Assembly (NCBI GenBank): GCA_003168295.1 | Contig: PMST01000385.1 | Span: forward strand, 4,670-33,609 | Length of the DNA: 28,940 bases | Direction: 5' to 3' | Origin: Actinomycetota bacterium | GTDB lineage: Bacteria; Actinomycetota; Actinomycetes; Streptosporangiales; Streptosporangiaceae | In this document: positions 6,372 to 14,706 of the stretch, piece by piece | Layout: every line of letters starts with the position of its first letter | How positions within the stretch are numbered: position 1 is the stretch's first letter | Program-made: the position numbers and the translations under genes | The notes under the pieces: generated by a model | Databases searched by the model: none | Told to the model about the DNA's origin: nothing | What the model saw: the letters and a program-made list of their open reading frames with translations, nothing else

Positions 6372-6977
6372 GTGGGAAAGCGATCAGATGCCAAGCAGAA
6401 GATGGTGCAGGCGGCCAGGCAGCTCATCCGGGAGCGCGGCTACGGCGCGACCGCCTTCTCCGATGTGCTCACGCTCAGCGGCGCACCGCGCGGCTCGGTG
6501 TACTTCCACTTCCCTGGCGGCAAGGCGCAACTGGGGATAGAAGCGGCCGAGGCGCACGCCCGCGAGCAGGTCGAGATCATCGACCGCGCCGCCGGGGAAG
6601 CCGGCTCCGCGGCCCAGCTCATCGAGCGGTACGTGGACCTCGGCCGCGAGGGGATGGTGGCCAGCGGCTACGGCCGGGGCTGCGCAATCGCGCCGCTGGT
6701 GACCGAAGGCGCAGCGCAGGAGTCGGGCGGGCTGGGCGAGACCAGCCGTCGCGGATTCTCCGAGATGACCGACCGGCTTGCCTTCCACTTCGTCGGTTTC
6801 GGCGTGGACCGGGCCGCGGCGCGCGTGCTGGCTGATGCCGTGATCGCCGGCGTGGAAGGCGCCATGATCACCTCCCGCGCGCTCCGCAGTCCTGCCCCGT
6901 ACGACTCGGTGCGCGCCGTCCTGGTGAGCCACACCGCGATCGTGTCCCCGAAGACGGCCAGCCGCACGCGGAGCTAG
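6372..6977 (+). CDS. TetR/AcrR family transcriptional regulator
   Basis: 201 residues from a GTG at 6372, with a strong AAAGGAGGTG binding site ending 5 bases upstream. Residues about 7-55 are the TetR helix-turn-helix (KMVQAARQLIRERGYGATAF, then DVLTLSGAPRGSVYFHFPGG and KAQLGIEA). The C-terminal half is the helical ligand-binding and dimer domain, including YVDLGREGMVASGYGRGCAIAPL-like sequence; a Cys in this GCxI context is common in the LmrA/YxaF-type subgroup. It is divergently transcribed from the tautomerase-SnoaL gene, and an inverted repeat overlaps its promoter. The simplest model is repression of both genes, relieved by a small aromatic or lipophilic ligand. The ligand itself cannot be inferred. 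Confidence 0.92.
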   Translation: MGKRSDAKQKMVQAARQLIRERGYGATAFSDVLTLSGAPRGSVYFHFPGGKAQLGIEAAEAHAREQVEIIDRAAGEAGSAAQLIERYVDLGREGMVASGYGRGCAIAPLVTEGAAQESGGLGETSRRGFSEMTDRLAFHFVGFGVDRAAARVLADAVIAGVEGAMITSRALRSPAPYDSVRAVLVSHTAIVSPKTASRTRS

Positions 6978-7123
6978 CTCCTGTTCCTTACTGATGCTGC
7001 TGACGCCCACACCTATTAATAAGTATGATGTAATGCATAGTAACGTACACCGGCAGGCGCACGATGACCTGGTTCGGGTCCCGGGCTCCGCTGGACCTTG
7101 GCCGGGGCGACGGCTCGTTCACG

Positions 7124-10100
7124 CTAGGCGGGCTGAGCCCTAAACCAGTTGCTGGCGTCCTCGATCGCCTCCGCGGCCCGGATCAGGCCTGGCTCGCCCG
7201 CGAGCCGGGCGATAACCGGGGCGAGTATCACGATGTCGCCGAGGAGCGTCTCCCTCGGCCGGCGCGCCAGCCGGGGCAGCGCGGCATTCCACCACTCGGT
7301 GAGCCGCGGACGACTGAGCCTTTGCGCCACCGACGTCACCGCGCGCAGCGGTTCTTCCCGGGTATAGTCCAGGTCGCATACGGCGGCCGTGACCGACTGC
7401 AGGTTCCCGAAGGCGATCTCGTCCCCGATCGCGCCGGCGAGCTGGCCGGCGTCGCCGGCGCGCACGAAGTCGGGCTCGACCGTCTCGAGCGCCGCCCAGG
7501 CGACCTGGATGGCACGGGTTCGCTCGGGCCCGTGCAACCCCGGCAGCACGCTCCGCAGGAGGCGTCCCCGGTAACGGGGGTCGGAGATGGTTTCGGCGAA
7601 GTTCGCGATCTCGGCGGCGAGCTGCTCCGAGATGAACTGAGAGAGGCTTCCCTCCTGGTCATTGGAATTCTGGGGATCGCCGAGCAACTCCAGAACGCGC
7701 TGCCTGGCGGGCGGCAGCTCCGCCGCCGGCAGGTAGGGGAGAGTCCGGACCAGCCGGATGACATCGCGGACTTGGTGCGCCTCCTCGACTGCGACGTCGG
7801 TCAGGTCGCTCACGATCTCGGGGGCGAGCCCGGCCGCGACGGCGCCGGTGCCATAACGGCGGGCCAGCAGACGCGCCAGCGCCAGCGCCTCGTCCGGCCT
7901 GGACGTCGCACGCAGCTGGGTCACCGGCCCGGCGATGGTCTCCGTGCGGACGGGGTCAGGAAGAACCCCCGCCGCGACCGTTATCGCGCGCAGGTAGCCC
8001 GGATCAAGGCTCGCCGCCGCCGCTAGCTGTTTCACGAGTTCCTCGTCCGTGCCGAGCAAGGCCTGGGTCTCGATGGCCTCGTTAATCAAGCCGTGCCTGG
8101 CGTAGGCACGCGCCGTGGCCCAGACCACATCGGCCTTGAGGAAGTCTTCGGCCTCGCGGCGGGCTTCCAGCGCCTCGCCGAGCAGGGACGGGCGTTCGCC
8201 GGGATCGGCCGCCGCGGCCACCGCGATAAGGCCATAGGCGCGATCGCGGCCGGTCAGCGGGCGGGCTAGCTTGAGCGCCGTTGCCGCCCACCGGCGGCGC
8301 TCCGTTTCTCCCATCTGCTCGGCGAGAGCCGCCAGCGCGACCGAGCGTTCGTACTCGTCGTGGACCACCTCGAGCGGGACAAGCGCTGCGCGCAGGACAG
8401 GCGGCCGTTCCTCGCGGGGAAGGGCGGCCGACAGCTCGGCCAGGCCTTCGCCACGCTCGAATCTGTTCGCGTGCTCGCTGAAGGCGTCGATTACCCGCCG
8501 CAGCGTCCCGGCCGGCATGCCCCGCAGCCAGGGAGCCACCGCGGTCAGCGTCGAATGCCGGGAGCGCCAGCCGAGCACTTCGAGTGCCCGTTCGGTCAGC
8601 CGGCCGAGCGTCTCCTCGCGCTCGGGCGAGGGCTTCGAGGCGGCGAGTTCTGCCTCGGCGCCCCATTCGCTGCCTTCCCAGTCGGTGAGCCATTTCTTGG
8701 CGTTACTCTCCGCGATCACCTCGCCCATGACCCCCTCGGGCAGTGCCGGGGCGGTGGCCCAGATCTCGCGGGCCACGTCGGAGAATCCGAGCCGGTGCGC
8801 GGTGATGGCTATGCCGGTCACCACCCGGAGAGCCTGCCGGGGATCGGCGAGTACCCGTCCGCGGTCCGCGGCCAGCTTCAGCAATCGCACGGCGTCACCG
8901 GGGCTGAGCGAGGCGAGACCGGCCAGCGCCCAGGCGGCCCAGTAGCCATAGCGCCTGGGCAGCTCCAGGGCGCCCGCTTCGATCTCCGCGAACATTTCCG
9001 CACTGGCTGTGCCGCCCGCGCGCAGGGCCTCGACCAGGGCGACGGGCCTGACCCAGGCGAGGTCACTTGACCTGGCCAGCCGGACCGCCGCCGCGAGATC
9101 ACCGACGCCGGCGAGGCCGCCGGCACACTCGGTCAGGATCACGCCGCGGTCCCACTCCTCGGCTACATCCGCCGAACGCGCCATGACCTCGTCCAGAATC
9201 GGCCGTGCCTCGCCAGGCGGCAAGTGCCGCGCGAGGACGGGTACGCCCTTCAGCCCCTCCGCCGCGTCCTGCAGCGTCAGCAGGTCCTGCACGCCACGGC
9301 GCAGGTCACGCTCGGTAAGTTCGGGAGCGAGCCCGGCGAGCGCGGACACCCGCCTGGGAATGGACGGCACTCGCCGGGCCCGGTCGAACGCATGCTCCGC
9401 GCTCCACACGCCCTCGCGCACAAGAGCCAGCATCAGCTGCGCCGGGACCGCGCCGGCGATACCGTGGATCGACGCCGAGGCCATGGCGCAGCGGAGCTGG
9501 GCTCCGACCGCGGCCGCCTCCGGCCCACCGGCCAGGATCTGGCCGGCCGATGCCCACGCTTGCCCCATGTCGTCGAGGAAGCCCTCGTCGCTTCCCTCCA
9601 GGGCCTGCCAAGCTTCTCGCCAGGCCGGGACCACCAGCGTCTGCAGTTCCTCCCACAGCTCCGGATCCGCCTGGAGGTGCGCGGCGTAGTGATGGACGAC
9701 GTAGTTCCATTTGCGCGGGGCCGCGCCGAGCCCGATCGCCTCCCGTCCCCGGCGGCAGTACGTGATGAGCTGATCCCGCCCGACAGGCTGCAGGTCCGCG
9801 AAGTGCTCCGCCAGACGGGGGTGGGCGAGGCTGGACCCGCTGCCCGCACGGGTCTCGACCTTGATCAGGAGACGCCCGAGTTCGTGCAGCTTGCGCCCGA
9901 GGTAGAGGGAACCGGCGGCCCGACCCTGGACCAGAGCGGAAATCTCGCTCTCCCGCAACGGGCCGTACGCCGCGGCGCACAGGCCGAGGATGGCCTCGGC
10001 GTCCGCGCTTTCCTCGATGGGGTCGTGCCCGTCGGCGCGCCACTGCTGCTCCTGCTCGGCCCACCATTTCTGCAAGTAGCCGGCTAGGCCCGGCACCTGC

Positions 10101-11371
10101 TCGCCGAGGGAGTCCGCGGTGATCTCGGCGCCGCGGTTACGCCGCTCGCGCAGATCGCCGACATAGAGCCGCAGCGTCAGGGCGTCGCCTCCGGTCAGCT
10201 CGGCCAGCCTGCGGCTGATCTCAGCTGCCGGCGAGGCGTCCAGGGCCGGCAGATAGTCGCTGACCAGCGCGGCGATCGAGGTCTCGTCCAGCGGTGCCAG
10301 ACCGAAGGAAACGGTCGCCTCGGCGCGCCAGTTCAGCCAGTCCCGCCAGCCTCCCGCGTCGCGGTCAGCCAGCAGCCGCGCGCCGACCAGGACCTTCACG
10401 CCCGGCTGCGGGATCATCGGGAGCGGCAGCCGGGTGTCTTGCCAGCCGGCCATCTCGTCCGCTCCGTCGACCACGATCAGGAGGGGGCGCCGCCGCGCGG
10501 GCGTGACGTTGGTCAGGGCGCGGGCGATGCGCCGCCGCCAGTCGTCCGCCGTGTCGGGCGGGCTGTTCTCCTCGACGCCGCTCACCACCCAGGCCAGCCG
10601 CTCTCCCAGCAGGCTCAGCACGTCGGCCGGCCGGGTCGTCTGGTGGCGCAGGCTGATGGGCACGAACACCACGTCGGCGGCGCGGCGTCCGGCGACGTTC
10701 ATCGCCCACCGGGTCAGCAGGGCCGACTTGCCGCGCCCGGCAGGCGCGGTGACCAGTGCGAACGCCCGATCCTGAGCGAGCCAGGCGTCCAGCTTGGCCA
10801 GCTCAGCCTGCCGTCCGGCGAGCGGCTCCGGATGGTCCGGAGTGCCGAGGTAGGCATTGAGGAATCCGTCAAGCTGCAGGCGGGCCGTGGCGACGCCCCG
10901 GGTGAGCGGCTCGTAGGGCTGCGGCACCTCGGCAGCCGGCTCGGCTTCGCCCGGTGCGTTCCCGAGCGCGCGCAGCAGCCTTTCGGCCACCTCCTCGACG
11001 TGCGTGTCCGGCGTTACCGTGATCCCCTCGATGCGGATCAGGCCGAAGAGATCTGGAATGTCCTGACCCAGGAACACCGGCACTACCCGATGGGAGCTCT
11101 CCCTGGAGCGCTTTACCGCCAGCGCGATTTCGTCTTTCTGATACTCCGCCTCCGCTGTATACGATGATACGATCGCGACCGTGACACGCGCGCTTTTGAG
11201 CGCCGTCAGAAGCGGATCGTCCCAGGCCAGGCCCGATCGCAGCGACCGTTGGTCGAAATATGGATTCGACCGCGCCTCGAGCAGTTCGTAGAGGCGTTCG
11301 GCAAAGGGACGGTCCTGGCTGGCATACGAGATAAAGAAGTCGACCGGCCTCTCCCGGGCAGGCTCGTTCAT
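7124..11371 (-). CDS. TIR-STAND (NLR-like) protein with C-terminal helical repeats
   Basis: 1415 residues. Residues 9-135 form a TIR domain: VDFFISYASQDRPFAERLYE, then VTVAIVSSYTAEAEYQKDEI, where Glu81 is in the position of the catalytic glutamate of NAD-degrading TIRs. A P-loop NTPase follows: PLAGRQAELAKLDAWL, Walker A APAGRGKS (209-216; the usual first Gly is Ala) and Walker B LLIVVDGADE (297-306). The remaining 1000 residues are mostly Ala/Leu/Glu-rich helices, with repeat units from about 640 onward (for example AVRLARSSDLAWVRPVALVEAL), as in TPR/HEAT-like sensor arms. Domain order TIR-NTPase-repeats is that of bacterial STAND/NLR-like immune proteins, where ligand binding by the repeats drives oligomerisation and NAD+ depletion. 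A putative leaderless promoter precedes the ATG. The gene is divergent from the CHAT unit. Domain calls are strong; an antiphage role is inferred. Confidence 0.88.
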   Translation of the reverse strand: MNEPARERPVDFFISYASQDRPFAERLYELLEARSNPYFDQRSLRSGLAWDDPLLTALKSARVTVAIVSSYTAEAEYQKDEIALAVKRSRESSHRVVPVFLGQDIPDLFGLIRIEGITVTPDTHVEEVAERLLRALGNAPGEAEPAAEVPQPYEPLTRGVATARLQLDGFLNAYLGTPDHPEPLAGRQAELAKLDAWLAQDRAFALVTAPAGRGKSALLTRWAMNVAGRRAADVVFVPISLRHQTTRPADVLSLLGERLAWVVSGVEENSPPDTADDWRRRIARALTNVTPARRRPLLIVVDGADEMAGWQDTRLPLPMIPQPGVKVLVGARLLADRDAGGWRDWLNWRAEATVSFGLAPLDETSIAALVSDYLPALDASPAAEISRRLAELTGGDALTLRLYVGDLRERRNRGAEITADSLGEQVPGLAGYLQKWWAEQEQQWRADGHDPIEESADAEAILGLCAAAYGPLRESEISALVQGRAAGSLYLGRKLHELGRLLIKVETRAGSGSSLAHPRLAEHFADLQPVGRDQLITYCRRGREAIGLGAAPRKWNYVVHHYAAHLQADPELWEELQTLVVPAWREAWQALEGSDEGFLDDMGQAWASAGQILAGGPEAAAVGAQLRCAMASASIHGIAGAVPAQLMLALVREGVWSAEHAFDRARRVPSIPRRVSALAGLAPELTERDLRRGVQDLLTLQDAAEGLKGVPVLARHLPPGEARPILDEVMARSADVAEEWDRGVILTECAGGLAGVGDLAAAVRLARSSDLAWVRPVALVEALRAGGTASAEMFAEIEAGALELPRRYGYWAAWALAGLASLSPGDAVRLLKLAADRGRVLADPRQALRVVTGIAITAHRLGFSDVAREIWATAPALPEGVMGEVIAESNAKKWLTDWEGSEWGAEAELAASKPSPEREETLGRLTERALEVLGWRSRHSTLTAVAPWLRGMPAGTLRRVIDAFSEHANRFERGEGLAELSAALPREERPPVLRAALVPLEVVHDEYERSVALAALAEQMGETERRRWAATALKLARPLTGRDRAYGLIAVAAAADPGERPSLLGEALEARREAEDFLKADVVWATARAYARHGLINEAIETQALLGTDEELVKQLAAAASLDPGYLRAITVAAGVLPDPVRTETIAGPVTQLRATSRPDEALALARLLARRYGTGAVAAGLAPEIVSDLTDVAVEEAHQVRDVIRLVRTLPYLPAAELPPARQRVLELLGDPQNSNDQEGSLSQFISEQLAAEIANFAETISDPRYRGRLLRSVLPGLHGPERTRAIQVAWAALETVEPDFVRAGDAGQLAGAIGDEIAFGNLQSVTAAVCDLDYTREEPLRAVTSVAQRLSRPRLTEWWNAALPRLARRPRETLLGDIVILAPVIARLAGEPGLIRAAEAIEDASNWFRAQPA

Positions 11372-11377
11372 ATCCGG

Positions 11378-11405
11378 ATTATGCCAAACGCGCCGGCTGG
11401 TTCAA
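11378..11405 (-). promoter_or_regulatory. Leaderless promoter of the TIR-STAND gene
   Basis: On the minus strand TTGAAC (11405-11400) is followed after 16 bases by CATAAT (11383-11378), a near-consensus -35/-10 pair. Only 6 bases (CCGGAT) separate the -10 from the ATG at 11371. Transcription should therefore begin at or next to the start codon, and no Shine-Dalgarno sequence is present. Confidence 0.6.
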
Positions 11406-11588
11406 GAGAGCCTGGTTAATTTTCGCCGCAATTAGTAGGTTTTGACCGGATATGGAGGTATATGAGGAGTCGGCGGCCAGGTAACATTCCTGCGATCATA
11501 TTGCCGGCTTTGCCTATGGCCGGGCAGTATGAGTAGCGGGCCGGCGGAGGCGTCCAGCCCGGCAACACCGTGATCCGCGGGGGGAACT

Positions 11589-12302
11589 GTGGGAACCGCT
11601 GGACTGTTCAGCAGCATTCTGCACAACGAGATCAGTGCCTACGCGGCGTGGATGCCGGTGACGAACACCTTCCGGCTCGGCGACTACGGTGTGATCAGCA
11701 ACGGCGTGCTGGTCAAGATGGGCAACATCGACGAGTTCGGTGTGTCCTTCGCCAAAGCTGACGGCAAGCCGTCCGAGCTGAAGTTCCGCTCGGACGGGAC
11801 GAGGGTCAGGCGGTTCGTCGGCGGCGCGGAAATCCAGGCCATGCCGCAAGCCGACATCGACGCCAAACTCGTGGTCGAGTTCGATGCGGCCGACTCGTTC
11901 TACATCGATGCGCACCTGAACGTCAAAGAGATCGGAAACCTGGCGCAGGTTGGCGCGGAACTGCGGCGGCGACCCGGGTGGCGGCGCAAATACCGGGTCG
12001 TCTTCGCCACCTATACCGGGCGTCACTGCACCATCCTCTCGTCGCGAAGCGCGAATTCCAGGGTCGAGATCAGCGGCAAGGCTAACGCGCTGCAGCAGCT
12101 CGAGCTGGGCCACGCTAACGCGGGCGTGACCGTCTCCGATGAGGACAAGGTCGGTCTCCAGATAGTCGGCAATACCGGCGTGGTGGGCCTGCGCATGTTT
12201 AAGCTGCGTGCCGTCGGCGGCACCCGCATCCTCGGCCCGGCCGACGGGGATGAAGATCTCGTGCAGTACGAAGACGCCGACGAGCTCGACGATGACATCT
12301 GA
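11589..12302 (+). CDS. Beta-rich hypothetical protein, candidate gasdermin-like effector of the CHAT protease
   Basis: 237 residues from a GTG at 11589, with GGGGGGAA 2 bases upstream. I recognise no family with certainty. It opens with an amphipathic stretch (GLFSSILHNEISAYAAWMPV), then FRLGDYGVISNGVLVKMGNI. Alternating beta-like segments follow (KLVVEFDAADSFYIDAHL; KYRVVFATYTGRHCTILSS; RVEISGKA; GVTVSDEDKVGLQIVGNTG; VVGLRMFKLRAV). It ends in a strongly acidic tail (219-237, about ten Asp/Glu). Length, strand pattern, a removable-looking tail and the CHAT protease gene 32 bases downstream recall bacterial gasdermins, whose C-terminal tail is cut off by a neighbouring protease to release a membrane pore. 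Against this, it has no N-terminal Cys for palmitoylation (the only Cys is residue 147). Treat the function as unproven. Confidence 0.8.
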   Translation: MGTAGLFSSILHNEISAYAAWMPVTNTFRLGDYGVISNGVLVKMGNIDEFGVSFAKADGKPSELKFRSDGTRVRRFVGGAEIQAMPQADIDAKLVVEFDAADSFYIDAHLNVKEIGNLAQVGAELRRRPGWRRKYRVVFATYTGRHCTILSSRSANSRVEISGKANALQQLELGHANAGVTVSDEDKVGLQIVGNTGVVGLRMFKLRAVGGTRILGPADGDEDLVQYEDADELDDDI

Positions 12303-12334
12303 CGATTGAGGCCCGCTCGCCCTGGAGATGCGCC

Positions 12335-14200
12335 ATGCGGTCAGAGCTGATCGAGTTTTTTCGCTTCAATAACCAGAAAAAAGGCATGCTCCGCCAGGGG
12401 GACAGGTACCTGCGGGCCCGGGGGAACGAACCTGCCCGCGAGGTTCCCGTCCCGATCGATCATGACGATTTCATGGACCTGCTTGACCTGCTCCGTTACA
12501 GCAGGCAGACCAGTGACGCCCAGCGTCTGCGCGCGCTCGGCAAGCTCACCGGCGTGGTCACCAAGATGCTGGGTCTCGGTTCCGTCACGCCGCTCGGCGA
12601 GGCGCTGCAGATCGACCTGGTCACCAACGCGGCCGAACTCGCCGCGCTGCCCTTCGAGTTTGCCGTCGGCGCGGACGGCAACCCCCTGTTCGCGGTCTCC
12701 GGCGTGCCCGTGATCCTCACCCGGCGGGTGCGGCGCGACTCGCATGGAGAGCGCCCGGCCTGGTGGGCCACGCCGCGGGTGCTCTTCGCGGTCGCCGCAC
12801 CTCCCGGTGCGGGCGATCCGGTGCCCGCCGAGGAGCACAAGGACGCGCTGCGCGAAGCCCTCACGCCGTGGATTGAGCCGCTGCAGGGGTTCCCGGAGGC
12901 GATCCGCAACGTGGACAGCGTCCTCACGGTGGTGTGCGACGCCAGCCCGCAAGCCATCCGTGTGGCGGGCCTTGCGGCGATCGAGGAAGGGAGGCCGTTC
13001 ACCCACCTGCACATCCTGGCGCACGGCTGCACGCTCGGCACCAGCACGTGGAAGCAGCGCTTCGGGCTCGCGATGCACCAAAGCCGCGACCCCAGCAAGT
13101 TGATCAAGGTCACGCCCAAGGACCTCAGCGCCGCGCTGGCGCCGATCGCCGGAAACCTCGTCGTCGTCACGGTGGCCGCGTGCGACGCGGGTAACCAGGC
13201 CAACAGCATCGCCGGCGGCGGCAGCCTCGCGCACGAGCTGCACACCTCGGGCATCCCCGTCGTGGTGGCCTCCCAGCTCCCGCTGACCTTCGGCGGGTCG
13301 GTCACCTTCACGAAAACGTTCTACCGCCGCATGCTGGCCGGCCATGACGTCCGCGATGCGCTCCACCAGGCCCGGGTGGACCTGCGTGATCAGCCCGGCC
13401 ACGACTGGGCCAGCCTGGTCGCCTACGTCCAGCTCCCCGAGGATTACGCGGACCGGCTTGCCGAGGTGGGCCTGCAGGCCGAGCGCGCGGCGCTGCTGAC
13501 CGCGCAGCGATGGTCCGATCACCTGGTCGAGCACGGCAGCCGGGACTCGGCCACGTTCGCGGATGTGGCCACCGGCCTGCAGCAGCGGATCGAGAATCTC
13601 GAGCGCTTCCAGCACCTGCACGCGAGCCGGATGACCGCCGGCACCATGAACGAGAACCTGGGCTGGCTGGGGAGCGCGGAGAAGCGCCTGGCCGAGCTGT
13701 ACTTCCACCGGGCCGCGTTCGGCGACGACACTCCCAGGTGGATGAGTGACTCCGAACAGGCCCTGTGGCGGGCGAAGGACTGGTACCAGGAGAGCTTCAC
13801 CAGGAGCCTGTCGCATCACTGGACCGGGGTTCAGTCGCTGGCGCTCGAGGCCGTGCTCACCGGGCGGATCGAGCGGGTGGGGCGCTGGTACGCAGCGAAG
13901 GAAGCCGCCGAGGCCGACAACGAGCCGTGGGCAGCAGGCACGCTGGCCGAACTCTGCCTGATCGCGCCGCAGGCCGGCTTGGATGCCCGCCTCGATGAGG
14001 CCAGCGACTGGCTCAGCGAGCTGGTCAGGCGCGTGCTCGCGGGCGGCCACGACGTCTTCCCCATCGAGTCGACGCGGCGCCAGTTCGAACGCTATGTGCA
14101 CTGGTGGACCAAGGATAATCGTTATTTCGGCAGCTCGCCGGACCTGGCCGGTGAGGCAAAGCAGCTCCTCAGCCGTCTCAGCCTTGATCAGCAAGACTGA
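12335..14200 (+). CDS. CHAT-domain caspase-like protease with helical C-terminal region
   Basis: 621 residues; TGGAG lies 8 bases before the ATG. Residues about 85-370 are a CHAT domain. The N-terminal subdomain has LVTNAAELAALPFEFA; the His motif is THLHILAHG (His230) and the Cys motif VVTVAACDAGN (Cys283). These are followed by the typical SLAHELHTSGIPVVVASQL and FTKTFYRRMLAGHDVRDALHQAR. Both dyad residues are intact. Residues about 420-615 are helical and resemble TRAFs-binding/TPR-like regions seen in other signalling proteins (KDWYQESFTRSLSHHW, then EPWAAGTLAELCLIAP). CHAT proteases act in bacterial immunity by cutting a partner such as a gasdermin or another effector. The gene directly follows the 237-residue protein, which is the obvious candidate substrate, and is divergent from the TIR-STAND gene. 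Confidence 0.9.
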   Translation: MRSELIEFFRFNNQKKGMLRQGDRYLRARGNEPAREVPVPIDHDDFMDLLDLLRYSRQTSDAQRLRALGKLTGVVTKMLGLGSVTPLGEALQIDLVTNAAELAALPFEFAVGADGNPLFAVSGVPVILTRRVRRDSHGERPAWWATPRVLFAVAAPPGAGDPVPAEEHKDALREALTPWIEPLQGFPEAIRNVDSVLTVVCDASPQAIRVAGLAAIEEGRPFTHLHILAHGCTLGTSTWKQRFGLAMHQSRDPSKLIKVTPKDLSAALAPIAGNLVVVTVAACDAGNQANSIAGGGSLAHELHTSGIPVVVASQLPLTFGGSVTFTKTFYRRMLAGHDVRDALHQARVDLRDQPGHDWASLVAYVQLPEDYADRLAEVGLQAERAALLTAQRWSDHLVEHGSRDSATFADVATGLQQRIENLERFQHLHASRMTAGTMNENLGWLGSAEKRLAELYFHRAAFGDDTPRWMSDSEQALWRAKDWYQESFTRSLSHHWTGVQSLALEAVLTGRIERVGRWYAAKEAAEADNEPWAAGTLAELCLIAPQAGLDARLDEASDWLSELVRRVLAGGHDVFPIESTRRQFERYVHWWTKDNRYFGSSPDLAGEAKQLLSRLSLDQQD

Positions 14201-14706
14201 ACGGGCGCCGGTTGTTGACGTCCCGTTATCGCCTTCGACTGGCACCGTTACCACCTGCACGTCTTCGAGACGGTGTGCGGCGAGTTCGGATCACCGGGCC
14301 AGGATGTACGGCCAGCCACATGGCTCAAGGTCGCCACGAGTCATGCCTAACGGCTCGGCAGCTGGGGTCTTTGGGCCCTTAACTGCCACCGCCCTGGGCC
14401 GGGGAGGTGGCAGTCTCATTGTCTGCCCGAGGCACGGATCGGATACCCAGCGGAAGATGCCGTCGGGTCCGCGCAGCCGCTGCGCCTGGCGGCTGTAGGG
14501 CCTGCTGATCAGGCTGTGGCTACTCGAACACGCAGATGCCGGGAGCCTCGGCGAGCGGCGGCTACTGGCGGTTCCCGAGCGTCGCCCCGGCCGTCTTCTC
14601 GCGACCGGAGCGGGCGATCAGCCATTCGGTCCAGGGTCGCCACCACGACCCCCTCTCCACGGCTGCCATCCGGGCTCTGCAGCGCCCGTACCTGAACGAG
14701 GAGTTG
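14201..14706. other. Intergenic stretch between convergent genes
   Basis: About 500 bases between the CHAT gene and the 3' end of the acyl-CoA synthetase. Open frames occur, but none shows a recognisable domain or credible start. One GC-rich hairpin is described separately. Confidence 0.55.
14383..14413. terminator. Candidate terminator hairpin after the CHAT gene
   Basis: CTGCCACC (14383-14390) pairs perfectly with GGTGGCAG (14406-14413) around a 15-base GC-rich loop. TCTCATT follows on the plus strand. It lies 180 bases after the CHAT stop. It may end that transcript, and the converging one, although the T-run is poor. Confidence 0.45.

Noticed and set aside
12341..14260. 639-codon open frame on the minus strand opposite the CHAT gene
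   Set aside because: It mirrors the CHAT coding sequence, has no recognisable domain and no ribosome site; long antisense frames are expected at this GC content.
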